Below are positions 19,086-28,511 of a stretch of DNA of 64,000 bases, one piece after another. The DNA lies in contig NZ_FMXO01000017.1 of NCBI RefSeq assembly GCF_900104215.1, forward strand, positions 33,813 to 97,812. Reading direction: 5' to 3'. Under the pieces are notes generated by a model, which saw nothing but the letters and a program-made list of their open reading frames with translations, did not search any database and was not told where the DNA came from. The stretch comes from Desulfonatronum thiosulfatophilum. GTDB lineage: Bacteria; Desulfobacterota; Desulfovibrionia; Desulfovibrionales; Desulfonatronaceae. Each line of letters begins with the position of its first letter. The stretch's first letter is position 1. Made by a program: the position numbers and the translations under genes.

Positions 19086-19409
19086 CTATGAAACTCTTTC
19101 AAAAGCGATGGGGCCGACGCCGGGTATCACTATCCGCAACGTTGACCTGTCCACGATCTCTCCGACGATCACTCCTCCTGTCTGCGTATGCAGCCAAAGC
19201 TCCCCGTCCCGTTGCTGCCAGCGAAAGGCGACCATGTCCATGTCCGTTTCCCATGTTCCCTGTCCGGAAGGTTTGAGTTCCAGCAGGATAAACAACGCCG
19301 CTTGCGAAGAGCTTTGATATTTTCCCTCCAGGTACGAAGGATCCGCGCAGGCGCCGCTGAATAATGCGACACACGCCAGTGCAACGAACATGAGCCAAAA
19401 TTTTCGCAT
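19086..19409 (-). CDS. Small exported (probably lipidated) protein of unknown function
   Basis: The 107-residue protein starts with a signal peptide (MRKFWLMFVALACVALFSGAC), where the Cys could be a lipidation site although the -3 residue is atypical. The rest is a predicted small beta-rich domain with no family recognised. GAGG lies about six bases before the ATG. It is the last gene of the seven-gene minus-strand cluster, 49 bases after the MauE-like gene. Confidence 0.65.
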   Translation of the reverse strand: MRKFWLMFVALACVALFSGACADPSYLEGKYQSSSQAALFILLELKPSGQGTWETDMDMVAFRWQQRDGELWLHTQTGGVIVGEIVDRSTLRIVIPGVGPIAFERVS

Positions 19410-19458
19410 GGAGTACCTCGCACAACCGCCGGCGAATCTTCATCGCCTGCATCCACGT

Positions 19459-19938
19459 TTACGCCATTTTCTCAAGCTTGGATGTAAAATGGTTTTCCAG
19501 GTGGAGTATCTTATCGAAAAAAAAGATGTGCACCGTCATGGCAACCCAGATCACGTCCCGAACCGCGGTCCGCCAGGAGATGGGATCATCCACGCTGGTG
19601 AAACACCCGCATGGTATGGGTGAACCGCGCCAGAGATTGATCGTCACGGCGACGGTGAAGACGACCAGCAGGCCCCCGATGATCGTTACCGCGGATTTTG
19701 CCCGAAAACCGACAACCAGAAGCACTCCGCAGACCAGCTCCAACCAGGGCATGAATATGGCCAGAAAATTGACCGACCAGTAGGGCGCCAACTGATAGCT
19801 GGCGATGGTCTCGGCGAACTCGGCCGGATAATTGATCTTGTACATGCTTGCATAGATGAACAATGCCCCGATATACAATCGAAGAGCCAGGGCCACATAT
19901 TCATGAGTAAGGATCCGGATCAAGAGATTTCGGTTCAT
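19459..19938 (-). CDS. MauE/DoxX-like membrane protein
   Basis: The 159-residue protein has four hydrophobic helices and ends its third helix with the GSPIPCGCF loop (Cys110, Cys112) characteristic of MauE-like members of the DoxX superfamily. MauE proteins work with thioredoxin-like partners in disulfide formation during methylamine dehydrogenase maturation; related proteins handle quinones or sulfur compounds. Here a thioredoxin-like gene lies two genes upstream, so a thiol-redox role is likely. The ATG overlaps the stop of the GAF/rhodanese gene as ATGA. Confidence 0.8.
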   Translation of the reverse strand: MNRNLLIRILTHEYVALALRLYIGALFIYASMYKINYPAEFAETIASYQLAPYWSVNFLAIFMPWLELVCGVLLVVGFRAKSAVTIIGGLLVVFTVAVTINLWRGSPIPCGCFTSVDDPISWRTAVRDVIWVAMTVHIFFFDKILHLENHFTSKLEKMA

Positions 19939-21659
19939 GGTTCCACCGGGAGGCCTTGTCGTTGCCATTGCCGCAGACCGCCGTCCATGACCCGAACATT
20001 GACCATGCCCCGCTCAGCAAGCTTCGCGGCCACCAGTTCGTCATAGCGCCTGCTGACGTTTCGGCCATAGACAACAATATCCGTCTTCGGATCCAGTTGC
20101 GCGAAACGCATGGAATACACGAACTCGAACAGGTTCAACGGCAGGCTCTCCGCTCCGGCAATGCGGGTTTGATTATAAAATTCCACAGGCCGGGCATCCA
20201 GAAATATCGAGCCCTGTGACGCATGTTTCAGCCGCGCCCAGGAAACGTCGATCAGATTCGGAGGCGGCAGGCTCCAGGTTTCAGGACGAACGGGTATCCT
20301 CCCGGGGCTGGTCACGTTAAAGATCAATCCCAAAAACAGACTGATCATGAACAGGGCCATGCAGTCCACAAGCGTGACCCGTTTAATGCGCAAGGTTTCC
20401 GTCTTGAGCAGAGAATTGATCCGGTTGGCCGCGGCTTCCAGCAAACTGATAGTTTGGCGACTTTGCTGAAGATCTTCAAGTGTTTGCCGCAGTTCGGCAT
20501 TCCTTTGCAGGAGATCGCTGTTCAACTTCTGGATTGTTTCAAAGGCCAATGCGTTTCCCAGACTAACGAGAAACCCCTGCAACAGGGTCGGAAACAGTTC
20601 CTCGTCCGACAACCCGTCTTTTTGCTGAGCCAGGCAATTGCCTACTACCATCAGTCCATAAAAGTTCGCGTCAATCAAAAACGCGGCGGCGATTTGCGAC
20701 GTATCGTCCAGCCCCAGAGACAGTAGCGTATCGAGGTCCAACACCTGGTAATGCTTTTCCCCTTGGCTGGGCACGAACGGGGGGTGCAGCAAGGCTCTGA
20801 AAACCTGATTCAGCCGTTGGACGTCGAAATCCGGAACAGATTCGACGGGGTACCCTCTGTGAATCGAAGAAATGCTTTGATCATCGCGGTTCCATAACAC
20901 GATGAATCCATGCTGGGCACTGAAAGCGCCCATGACCGAAAGCAGAAATGAGGAAAGTAGGCTGTCCTTGTCCAGATTGCCGCTCAGCTCCCGGGTGGTG
21001 TCACAGACGGTTCTGAAGTGAAAGTAGCGCTGATCCAAGCGCGTTTGCGTCTCCTGGGAAATCAGCAACGCCTGATGAAGGTTTTCGTTCCTGATCCGCA
21101 ATTCATCATTCAACCGGCGGATGGTCTCGTTGACGTTGGAAACTTTTAGGGCGTCCATGAACGCGGACGTCAGGCGGAGCAAGAACTCCTCGTCCTGATG
21201 ATCATAGGGTTCCCCGCTGACTTTCGGACCATACCCCAGCACCCCGAAGCAATGCCTGTCCACGTACCACTCGACCAGAATACGCAACGACTCAGGCAGC
21301 CCCTCATTCTTGGCATTCTCATTCATCGTCACGACACGAACCTGATGGGGCAGCATTTCCTCTCCAGCGGAAACCTTGTCGGTGAGGCCCGTCAGGAGAT
21401 CATCAAGCGCATCCTGAAAGTCTGCTGCGAAACCGCGCAATGCTACTGTCTCATTTCCTGATTGAGCATCCTTGGCAGCGAGCAAAGCCTGAGCCGTGCC
21501 CAGAGGTCCCATGCTCAACAAAACAAAGCTCTTCATCACATCTGACGGATCGGTCAATTGGCTCAACTCACGAACCGTCTCGAACAGCACATTGAGCTGA
21601 AAGTCCCGACGCTCTTCATTCACGGGCGCTGATACGTTCGTCTCATGCGAATGGTCCAT
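19935..21659 (-). CDS. GAF - coiled-coil - membrane - rhodanese-like protein
   Basis: This 574-residue protein appears to have two GAF-like sensory regions (about 20-175 and 215-385), each followed by a coiled coil. One membrane helix (CMALFMISLFLGLIF, about 438-455) and a C-terminal rhodanese-like domain (DARPVEFYNQTRIAGAESLP onward) follow. At the rhodanese catalytic-loop position the sequence is VVYGRNVSRRYDE, with Gly532 where sulfurtransferases have Cys, so catalysis is unlikely and the domain probably binds or signals. No kinase or cyclase output is present. The combination is unusual and its job is unknown. Confidence 0.7.
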   Translation of the reverse strand: MDHSHETNVSAPVNEERRDFQLNVLFETVRELSQLTDPSDVMKSFVLLSMGPLGTAQALLAAKDAQSGNETVALRGFAADFQDALDDLLTGLTDKVSAGEEMLPHQVRVVTMNENAKNEGLPESLRILVEWYVDRHCFGVLGYGPKVSGEPYDHQDEEFLLRLTSAFMDALKVSNVNETIRRLNDELRIRNENLHQALLISQETQTRLDQRYFHFRTVCDTTRELSGNLDKDSLLSSFLLSVMGAFSAQHGFIVLWNRDDQSISSIHRGYPVESVPDFDVQRLNQVFRALLHPPFVPSQGEKHYQVLDLDTLLSLGLDDTSQIAAAFLIDANFYGLMVVGNCLAQQKDGLSDEELFPTLLQGFLVSLGNALAFETIQKLNSDLLQRNAELRQTLEDLQQSRQTISLLEAAANRINSLLKTETLRIKRVTLVDCMALFMISLFLGLIFNVTSPGRIPVRPETWSLPPPNLIDVSWARLKHASQGSIFLDARPVEFYNQTRIAGAESLPLNLFEFVYSMRFAQLDPKTDIVVYGRNVSRRYDELVAAKLAERGMVNVRVMDGGLRQWQRQGLPVEP

Positions 21660-21715
21660 GGCTCACCGTGGGTTGAGGCTGTCCCGTTGACCCCGCTGGT
21701 GCGGTCAGTCGGCAG

Positions 21716-22282
21716 TTATGGAAGCTTCTGGAGTTCGTTGAACAGGTTGTCCGGATTGATGCGGCCAAGATGGGCATAGAGGACATTTCCCTCGCCATCG
21801 ATGAGAAAGGTAAACGGGGTGTCCGGCTCGCCAAGGATTTTGTGCAGACTATAGTCGCCGTCCTGAAGAATTGGGAAAGGAAACCGCCATGTTCTGAGCA
21901 AGTGCTCCACCTCCATTGGCGTGGCCCCGGCAGCCAAGGCCACCATGGCCAGCTTGCCGGAAAGAGCCGTGTCCCGCTGGATGCGATGAAATAGCCGAAC
22001 CATGTCCGGGGCTTGGGTATGACAAACCGGACAATAGACGCCGACGACTTCCACCAGAACGTATGCTGCTTCCAGTTCCTGAAGAGTCATGCTGTCCTGG
22101 TCCGGCGAAAGGCCCAGGTAGGTTCGATGTTCCTCGGGCCCGGGAGCGGGAAGGCTGTAAGACATGACATCTTCAAGCCGGTCGCCGACTTGCGGCGGAT
22201 TCTTGGCCGCGGCGTAGTTTACCGTCAGGCAGAACAACAAGCACCCCATGCTGATGGATGTGAAAATTCTTTTGGAAAACAT
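21716..22282 (-). CDS. TlpA/ResA-like thioredoxin-fold protein, exported
   Basis: A signal peptide (about residues 1-26) precedes a thioredoxin-like domain with the CPVC active site (Cys84, Cys87) and a cis-Pro region TPFTFLID. Such exported proteins reduce or oxidise thiols of periplasmic or lipoprotein clients. An excellent GGAGG sits six bases before the ATG at 22282. It lies between the receiver-STAS gene and the GAF/rhodanese gene and is a natural partner for the MauE-like protein downstream. Confidence 0.82.
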   Translation of the reverse strand: MFSKRIFTSISMGCLLFCLTVNYAAAKNPPQVGDRLEDVMSYSLPAPGPEEHRTYLGLSPDQDSMTLQELEAAYVLVEVVGVYCPVCHTQAPDMVRLFHRIQRDTALSGKLAMVALAAGATPMEVEHLLRTWRFPFPILQDGDYSLHKILGEPDTPFTFLIDGEGNVLYAHLGRINPDNLFNELQKLP

Positions 22283-22343
22283 CTGTATCCTCCAAATCAA
22301 GGTCGGTAAAACCTGTTGCATAGGCAGGCGGAAGAGAAGCTGC

Positions 22344-23066
22344 CTACATGCTTTTCAATTGTTTGCGCGCCTCTGTCTCGTCAACCATGATCCGGGCCAG
22401 CTTGGTAACTCCGACCATTTCAAACACCTTCCGGAAATTTTCGGCCAGCCCGGTCATGATTACCGCTTGATCCCGATTCTTACTCTCTGTCAGCAGTTGA
22501 ATGAGCACGGCGATACCCGCACCGTTGACGGAGGCGTTCTCGCTGAACCGGAACAAAATCCTGCGCAGGTTGCGCTCGTTTATCTGTCCGTAGGTCTCCA
22601 GAAGCAATGGCTCGGAGGCGGCGTTCACGTTGCCGCGGATGTCGATGCATGCCAATTCTCCATCCTGATCCCAGGCGATGTCTTTTTCCTCGCTTTCAGC
22701 CATGGCCAGGCGTTCTTCGGCCCGACGCAGGGCTTGATCCAGAGCGGATCTTTGAATCGGTTTGTTGATGAAATCCGTTGCATTCATGTTCAAGGCGCGA
22801 ATAGCCAGATCCAGGTCGCCGTGTCCGGTGATGATGATCACTTCGGCCAGCGGGTTCAATTCCTTGATCCGTTTCAGGACTTCGAGGCCGTCCATCCCCG
22901 GCATCTTGATATCCGTAATGACGATGGCCGGATCTTCTTTTTGAAAAACATCAAGGCCATCCTCTCCGTTCTCGGCAGTGAACACCGTAAAACCATATGC
23001 GTTTAGGAAAAGCCGAAACATGGAAAGAGTCGGCTTTTCATCATCTATCACGAGAATTTTGCGCAT
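22344..23066 (-). CDS. Response regulator receiver fused to a STAS domain
   Basis: The N-terminal receiver (about 1-120) has the acidic pair (VIDDE), phospho-acceptor Asp in VITDIKMPGMDG, the Thr in IIITGHGD and Lys in NKPI. A linker helix leads to a C-terminal STAS domain resembling anti-sigma-factor antagonists (about 150-240), with SENASVNGAGIAVLIQLL. Output is therefore by protein binding and not by DNA contact. GGAGG lies eight bases before the chosen ATG. The gene follows the sensor kinase stop by 14 bases. Confidence 0.88.
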   Translation of the reverse strand: MRKILVIDDEKPTLSMFRLFLNAYGFTVFTAENGEDGLDVFQKEDPAIVITDIKMPGMDGLEVLKRIKELNPLAEVIIITGHGDLDLAIRALNMNATDFINKPIQRSALDQALRRAEERLAMAESEEKDIAWDQDGELACIDIRGNVNAASEPLLLETYGQINERNLRRILFRFSENASVNGAGIAVLIQLLTESKNRDQAVIMTGLAENFRKVFEMVGVTKLARIMVDETEARKQLKSM

Positions 23067-23080
23067 TTGCCGAGCCTCCA

Positions 23081-25066
23081 TTATTGGTCTGCAACGGGAA
23101 ACGTCAAAATGAATGTGGTCCCATTGCCTTCTTCGCTTTTAATTTCAATGGTTCCGTCGTAATCCTTGATGATCCCGTAGGAGATCGACAAACCCAGTCC
23201 CATGCCCATGCCCGTCTGCTTTGTCGTGAAGAACGGGTCGAATATTTTTTTCACGATCTTGTCGCTCATACCGCAGCCCGAATCAGTCACGCTGAGACAA
23301 ACCCGATCATGTTCTTGAAATGAACGGATCATGATCTCCCGGCGCCCGTCCTCCTCAAGGGAGACGTACTTGTCCATGATGGCGTCACGGGCATTGGTCA
23401 CCAGGTTGAAGAGAACCTGCTCCAGTCTGTTCACGTGGGCCAATATCGGAGGCAGGGTCTCGTTCAGGTCCAGCGTAACGACAATATTTTGCAGGCTCAA
23501 TTGGTGCATCATGATCGACAGTACGCCCCGAACGGGCTTGTTGATGTCGATGGGTTCCTTGGTAAAATCCGATTTGCGGCCAAATTCACGAAGATGATTG
23601 ATGATTTCGGTAGCCCTGTCCACCTGGGCGCTCATCTCGTTGCTGATCTGACGCAGACTCTCATCGGAAAGCGGAGTCTTCTCGTTCACGGCCATGTCCA
23701 GAAACTCGCTGCCCATCTTGATCATGTTCAACGGCTGGTTCAATTCATGAGCGATGCCGGCCGACAGCTGACCCAGGCTGGTCATCTTGCTGGCCTGAAT
23801 GAGCTGGGCGTCCTTTTCCAACATTTCCGTAATGTCCGACGTGGAGACAATGATTGCCTCCCGGTCCAGATATCTGGTCCGGCAGGCAACCACGTTCACG
23901 TAGAACGGCACCTCGCCCTTCTTGAAGTGCATGGCTTTGGGATAGATAAAACTCTCCGCGCCGGGATGGTCATTGAAAAACATGGAAAATTTCGACTTGA
24001 ACTCCGGGGCCAATTCCAGAAAAGATGTCTTCAGCATCTCCTCTTTCGTGTAATCATACGTGGCCAAGGCGCTCGGGTTGGCGTCAAGGATCCGGAAGGT
24101 CCTGCTGCTGAGCACGAAGATCGGCGCCGGACCGCTGCGGAACAGGGAGCGATATTTCTCCTCTGATTCACGGACCCGATTACGGTAGAGCTTGATGCTG
24201 CGCACCATGTGCTTGAAAGAATCCGCCAGTTGCTGCACTTCATCGCCGGACTTCTTTTTCTTGACCAGACAGTCCGTACAATAGGCCGGCTTCTCGGGAG
24301 CATAGTCAAAGCTGACCCTGCCCAGTGTCTTGTCCACATACCAGCAGGGCAGGTCGGTGTTGTAGTAGGCCGGACAGTGCTCCTCCTTGTCCATCTCCTC
24401 GATTCCCAGCGGCTTCACATCCAGGTTGCCCTGGGTGATATCGTCGGCGATCCTGGTAAGTTGGGTCAGAGACTTCGTCACATACTTGGAAAACTTATGG
24501 CTGATTAAAAAGATGATGATGAAAATGGCAAAAATAAAACCGAGAAACGTAATCCTGAGCTTGCCGATCAGTTGATCGATATGGCGCTGCTTCAACCCGA
24601 CATGAACGGTGCCGATAGTGTAGATCCCCTCCCATACCGGAACGGCGATATCATAGACGGATGCGTCCTCAATGGTGAGCTGGGCAATGCTGTAGTTACG
24701 TTCCGGAGGAATGGGGTTGACAAAACGCAGTTCTTCCGGAAAGGGGCGGATCAATGTGTTTGCCAGAACATTCTGCTCATCGTCCACGATGAAGATATAC
24801 TCCACCAGCATTCTGCGCTCCCCAAGCTGCGCCGCGTCGAAGATCAGGCTGACCAGGTTGGCGTGATCCCGTGTCAGCACGTATCCCCGGCCTTGATCCG
24901 CGATGCTTTGGGCGATGGCGATGCCCCGGCCGGTAAGTTCATTGACCAGGCTGGAAATAAGAATCCACCTGGCCAGCAGGGCAATGGTCGCGCTGATGAC
25001 CAGGACCATGGCCAAGGTCGAGAAGAATATCTTGTTTTTCAGACTGATTTCTTTGAAGGAAATCAT
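23081..25066 (-). CDS. Membrane sensor histidine kinase with a Cys-rich HAMP-adjacent insert
   Basis: The 661-residue kinase has two membrane helices (about 14-36 and 170-190) flanking a periplasmic sensor region, a HAMP region and a PAS domain (about 305-420). HisKA (SAGIAHELNQPLN) and HATPase (N-box LVTNARDAIMDK, G boxes DSGCGMS and GMGMGLGLS) domains follow. Within the HAMP-to-PAS linker is a Cys-rich segment with Cys231, Cys241, Cys263 and Cys266 (HCPAYYNTDLPCW...CTDC) that could bind a metal cluster or act as a redox switch. It presumably pairs with the receiver-STAS protein and the solute-binding lipoprotein next to it. Confidence 0.88.
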   Translation of the reverse strand: MISFKEISLKNKIFFSTLAMVLVISATIALLARWILISSLVNELTGRGIAIAQSIADQGRGYVLTRDHANLVSLIFDAAQLGERRMLVEYIFIVDDEQNVLANTLIRPFPEELRFVNPIPPERNYSIAQLTIEDASVYDIAVPVWEGIYTIGTVHVGLKQRHIDQLIGKLRITFLGFIFAIFIIIFLISHKFSKYVTKSLTQLTRIADDITQGNLDVKPLGIEEMDKEEHCPAYYNTDLPCWYVDKTLGRVSFDYAPEKPAYCTDCLVKKKKSGDEVQQLADSFKHMVRSIKLYRNRVRESEEKYRSLFRSGPAPIFVLSSRTFRILDANPSALATYDYTKEEMLKTSFLELAPEFKSKFSMFFNDHPGAESFIYPKAMHFKKGEVPFYVNVVACRTRYLDREAIIVSTSDITEMLEKDAQLIQASKMTSLGQLSAGIAHELNQPLNMIKMGSEFLDMAVNEKTPLSDESLRQISNEMSAQVDRATEIINHLREFGRKSDFTKEPIDINKPVRGVLSIMMHQLSLQNIVVTLDLNETLPPILAHVNRLEQVLFNLVTNARDAIMDKYVSLEEDGRREIMIRSFQEHDRVCLSVTDSGCGMSDKIVKKIFDPFFTTKQTGMGMGLGLSISYGIIKDYDGTIEIKSEEGNGTTFILTFPVADQ

Positions 25067-25088
25067 AAGACTCCATTATACGGAAAAA

Positions 25089-26387
25089 TCATGGCCTATC
25101 CCGGACAACTTGGTTTTCCACGACCTCTTCGTCCTGTTCCAGCACGTCGCCCACCGGATCACCCTCCTGGGACCTCAACTTTTTCCAATCCGTAAGAATC
25201 ACCAGCCGACCGTTCCGAATGATCGTGAAATAAACTCGCTCCAGACCCTGATGGTTTGTCGGGCTGAACGACAAGGTATTGGCGATGCCCAAAGAATAAT
25301 TCTTGATGGATTGAATTGCGTCGATGAACTTGGCTCGGTTTAAATTTCTGCCTGCCCGGCGCAATCCTTCCACGAGAACCTTGGCGTTGATGTACCCTTC
25401 CAGGGCGACAAGGTTGGGCTGATCCTCGGGAAACGCCCGCTGGTGCCGTTCGAGGTATTCCACGACCCCCCACAACAGAGCCTGGGATTCCAGTGAGTCC
25501 GGCGGTGGAACGACCTGCGTGATGATCACGCCCTCGCCGTCCCTGCCGAGAATTCTGGCCAGCTCCTCGGAACCTACGAACGAGACGTTGTGAAAAATTG
25601 GAAAAAAACCTCTGGCCCGCGCCTGCTTGATGAACTTCGCGCACGCATCGTAGGTGCCGACCATGATCACTGCCTCGGCCTCCGACTCCGCAATGGCGTC
25701 CAGTCCTTCCTTGATGTCCAGGGTGCCCCTGGTATAGCTGCCTCTGGCCACCGGCGCCAGATCATAGTTGCGCAGGGCCAGTTCGGTACCCCGCAGGCCA
25801 TCGAAGCCGTACGCGTCGTATTGATAGAAAACCGCGATCTTCGTGAGTCCGAGATCCTCCACGAAATGCCGGACCACCTCCTGGGTCTCCTGGTAGTATG
25901 AAGCCCGGATGTTCACAATATACCGATTGAAAGGCTCCCGGAAAGCGTTCGCCCCGCTGAAGATCCCCAGCAGTGGAATCTGGGCCTGCTCGATCAGGGG
26001 GAGAATCTTGACAGTGGTTGGCGTGCCGACGTAACTGAACAAGGCAAATACCTGATCTTCAACGATCAATTTCTGGGTATTCGCCAAACAACGTGGTGGG
26101 TCGTAGCCGTCATCATAGGCAATTATCCGGATCTTCCGTCCATGCACCCCCCCCGTCTCATTGACGTGGTTGATGTAGGCCAGAGCCCCGTGCAAGCTTT
26201 GCGTGCCGAGAAAACCCGCATGCCCACTCAAGGCCAGGGATGACCCGATCAAAATTTCCGAATCACTCACCCCCGGCACATCATATGGCGCCGGCTCATC
26301 GTTCACCCCCTGGGTGCACCCCAGAACAAGGAAACCGATTAGTGACCAAATAAGGACATATTGCGATATCCGCACGGCACGCTCCAT
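25089..26387 (-). CDS. Periplasmic substrate-binding lipoprotein (LivK-like type 1 fold)
   Basis: A lipoprotein signal (LIGFLVLGC) is followed by a type 1 periplasmic binding fold of the branched-chain amino acid class (EILIGSSLALSGHAGFLGTQSL..., VHGRKIRIIAYDDGYDP). No ABC permease or ATPase lies nearby. Instead the gene is directly upstream of a sensor kinase, so it may act as the ligand receptor of that kinase. The ligand is unknown. Start 26387 is an ATG without a good ribosome site; an in-frame TTG lies 21 bases upstream. Confidence 0.85.
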   Translation of the reverse strand: MERAVRISQYVLIWSLIGFLVLGCTQGVNDEPAPYDVPGVSDSEILIGSSLALSGHAGFLGTQSLHGALAYINHVNETGGVHGRKIRIIAYDDGYDPPRCLANTQKLIVEDQVFALFSYVGTPTTVKILPLIEQAQIPLLGIFSGANAFREPFNRYIVNIRASYYQETQEVVRHFVEDLGLTKIAVFYQYDAYGFDGLRGTELALRNYDLAPVARGSYTRGTLDIKEGLDAIAESEAEAVIMVGTYDACAKFIKQARARGFFPIFHNVSFVGSEELARILGRDGEGVIITQVVPPPDSLESQALLWGVVEYLERHQRAFPEDQPNLVALEGYINAKVLVEGLRRAGRNLNRAKFIDAIQSIKNYSLGIANTLSFSPTNHQGLERVYFTIIRNGRLVILTDWKKLRSQEGDPVGDVLEQDEEVVENQVVRDRP

Positions 26388-26984
26388 TTTCAATTTTAAA
26401 CAACACAACCATTCAAGTGATATTTATGCTTATCGTATTTTGCTCCCTTCTGACAATCAAAATGACTTCCCAAGGAAATGCCTCATCTTCGGATTGATCC
26501 GTTTTTCCAATTATTTTAACAATTGACATCATCCCGCTGAAAATCTAATTTTCCTGACCTAAACGTAACGCGAAGCGATTACAGCTTTGCTCCAACTTCT
26601 TGATCATTTCGCCGCCGAGCAGTCAGCTTGATTCATAACATTCGCTTCCCTTCAAAAATAGCTAGATTATAAATAATGTAACTTTTCAACGTAACTATTC
26701 AGCAAATTCTAATCGTCACGGGGTTGGTCCGGCTTGCCTTGATATTGCGGTCTCGCATGTTTGACTGAGCCAGGATTCGTTCGTCGAACCATTTTTCATT
26801 GTTAAACCTGCTGTTTCCTTGTTTTCCGCTTTCATGTGGAGGCGGAAGTTCAACAATCGGATTGCCTTTCATGCAACATGAAAATCTCTCATCCACCTCA
26901 TTCTTGCCACCCAGGCAATTCGACATTATTTCAGTGTTTGATTCTGAAAACCGCCCAACTATGCCGCAATGAGGAGGTAATTCC
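26388..26984. other. Intergenic region with a half copy of the palindromic element
   Basis: About 600 bases between divergent genes (binding lipoprotein and htrA-like protease). The part next to the lipoprotein gene is AT-rich; a half copy of the palindromic element lies at 26691-26793. GAGGAGG precedes the protease start. No other gene or RNA was found. Confidence 0.4.
26691..26793 (+). repeat. Palindromic element, half copy
   Basis: It starts with GTAACTATTCAG and contains GTCCGGCTTGCC (26727) and GGTCTCGCATGTTTGACTG, matching the left half of the copies at 13370 and 18822. The right half that would complete the palindrome is missing. Confidence 0.7.
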
Positions 26985-28394
26985 ATGATTTTGTTTCGCA
27001 ACGCTTTTCTCGCCGCTCTTATTTTTTTCCTATTAACACTCTCAGCCCAGGCCCAGCTTCCCGAATTCACGGATTTGGCTGAAATGGCTGCGCCGGCGGT
27101 CGTCAATATCAGCACTGTGCGCATTGTTTCCGGCGGCGAAGATCTGCGGAGGTTTTTTTCGCCCTTTCAACGCCGGGGAACGCCTTTTGACGATTTCTTC
27201 GAGCAATTCGAACGTTTTTTCGGTGATGAGGCGCCCACTCGCCGAACCCAGTCCCTCGGTTCGGGGTTCATCATTTCCACTGACGGATTTATTGTCACGA
27301 ACAACCATGTCATCCGGGACGCCACGGAAATTACCGTCAACCTTCTGGACAACGACGTGTCCTACATCGCTGAAGTTGTCGGTCGGGATACGGAAACGGA
27401 TCTCGCCTTGCTTAAGATCGAAACGGACCGGGAGCTGCCGACTTTAGAATTTGGAGATTCCGATCAAGCTCGGGTCGGGCAGTGGGTTGTCGCCATCGGT
27501 AATCCCTTTGGCCTCGCCCACACGGTGACGGCCGGTATTGTCAGCGCTAAGGGCCGGATTATCGGTACGGGGCCGTACGATGATTTTATCCAGACAGATG
27601 CCTCCATTAACCCTGGAAACAGCGGCGGTCCTCTGCTGAACATGGAAGGTCGGGTCATCGGCATTAACACGGCCATTGTCGCCACTGGCCAGGGCATCGG
27701 CTTCGCCATTCCGAGCAACATCGGCAGCGAAATCATCAGCCACCTCCAGGACCACAAAACCGTCCAGCGCGGCTGGCTGGGCGTGACCATCCAGGATCTG
27801 GATGAAAATACGGCCAAGGCACTTGGATTACCCGGCACCAAGGGCGCATTGGTTGCAGAGGCCATTCCCGGTGAACCAGCTGATCAGGGCGGTTTGCGCT
27901 CCGGCGACGTTATTGTATCCGTCAATGGGCAGGATGTTGTAGACTCCAGTTCGCTGCTTCGCGTAGTCGCCCAGCAAGAGCCAGGAAAGGAAGTTCGTGT
28001 TGTAGCTGTCCGAGACGGCAAGGAACGGAATTTCAATGTCACCTTGGGTACAAGAGATACAGAACGTTTGGCTCAACGGGAACGCCCGTCGCCACACGCT
28101 GAAGACCAGGCCACCGCTTTAGGGATCACTTTGCGCCCCATTTCCGAACGAGAGGCCCAGGCAATGGGAATGCCACGCCCCCAGGGGTTGCTGGTCACTG
28201 ATGTCGAGGCGAACAGCCAAGCCGCTCGAAGTGATGTCCGGGCCGGAGACATAGTGATCGAAGCGAACCAAAAACCAGTGAACAATGTTGACGCCTTTGA
28301 GTCAATATTGGAGGAGGCTGCCGAGAGAGGAGTTATTATGCTCCTGATCCGACGCCACACCCAAACCATCTTTCGAACCATCCCCTTTGAATAA
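26985..28394 (+). CDS. degP: DegP/HtrA-type periplasmic serine protease
   Basis: The protein has a signal peptide (to about residue 23), a trypsin-like domain with catalytic His108 (NNHVI), Asp139 (TDLAL) and Ser213 (NPGNSGGPL), and two PDZ domains (about 265-350 and 375-465). At 469 residues it matches DegP/DegQ-class proteases that degrade or chaperone misfolded envelope proteins. GAGGAGG lies upstream of the ATG. A terminator follows, so it is probably monocistronic. It could equally be named degQ or htrA. Confidence 0.93.
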   Translation: MILFRNAFLAALIFFLLTLSAQAQLPEFTDLAEMAAPAVVNISTVRIVSGGEDLRRFFSPFQRRGTPFDDFFEQFERFFGDEAPTRRTQSLGSGFIISTDGFIVTNNHVIRDATEITVNLLDNDVSYIAEVVGRDTETDLALLKIETDRELPTLEFGDSDQARVGQWVVAIGNPFGLAHTVTAGIVSAKGRIIGTGPYDDFIQTDASINPGNSGGPLLNMEGRVIGINTAIVATGQGIGFAIPSNIGSEIISHLQDHKTVQRGWLGVTIQDLDENTAKALGLPGTKGALVAEAIPGEPADQGGLRSGDVIVSVNGQDVVDSSSLLRVVAQQEPGKEVRVVAVRDGKERNFNVTLGTRDTERLAQRERPSPHAEDQATALGITLRPISEREAQAMGMPRPQGLLVTDVEANSQAARSDVRAGDIVIEANQKPVNNVDAFESILEEAAERGVIMLLIRRHTQTIFRTIPFE

Positions 28395-28412
28395 TACATT
28401 GCCGCATGTCAA

Positions 28413-28442
28413 AAAGGGCGGAGCACCAAGCTCCGCCCTTTA
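28413..28442 (+). terminator. Intrinsic terminator after the DegP-like gene
   Basis: AAAGGGCGGAGC pairs with GCTCCGCCCTTT around CACCAA, flanked by A and T runs. Confidence 0.85.
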
Positions 28443-28511
28443 TCAATCTCATCACCAATTCTTCAAAAACAGCACGACTTTACCTCTTGCACCTGACGTC
28501 GCCCTTCCCTT

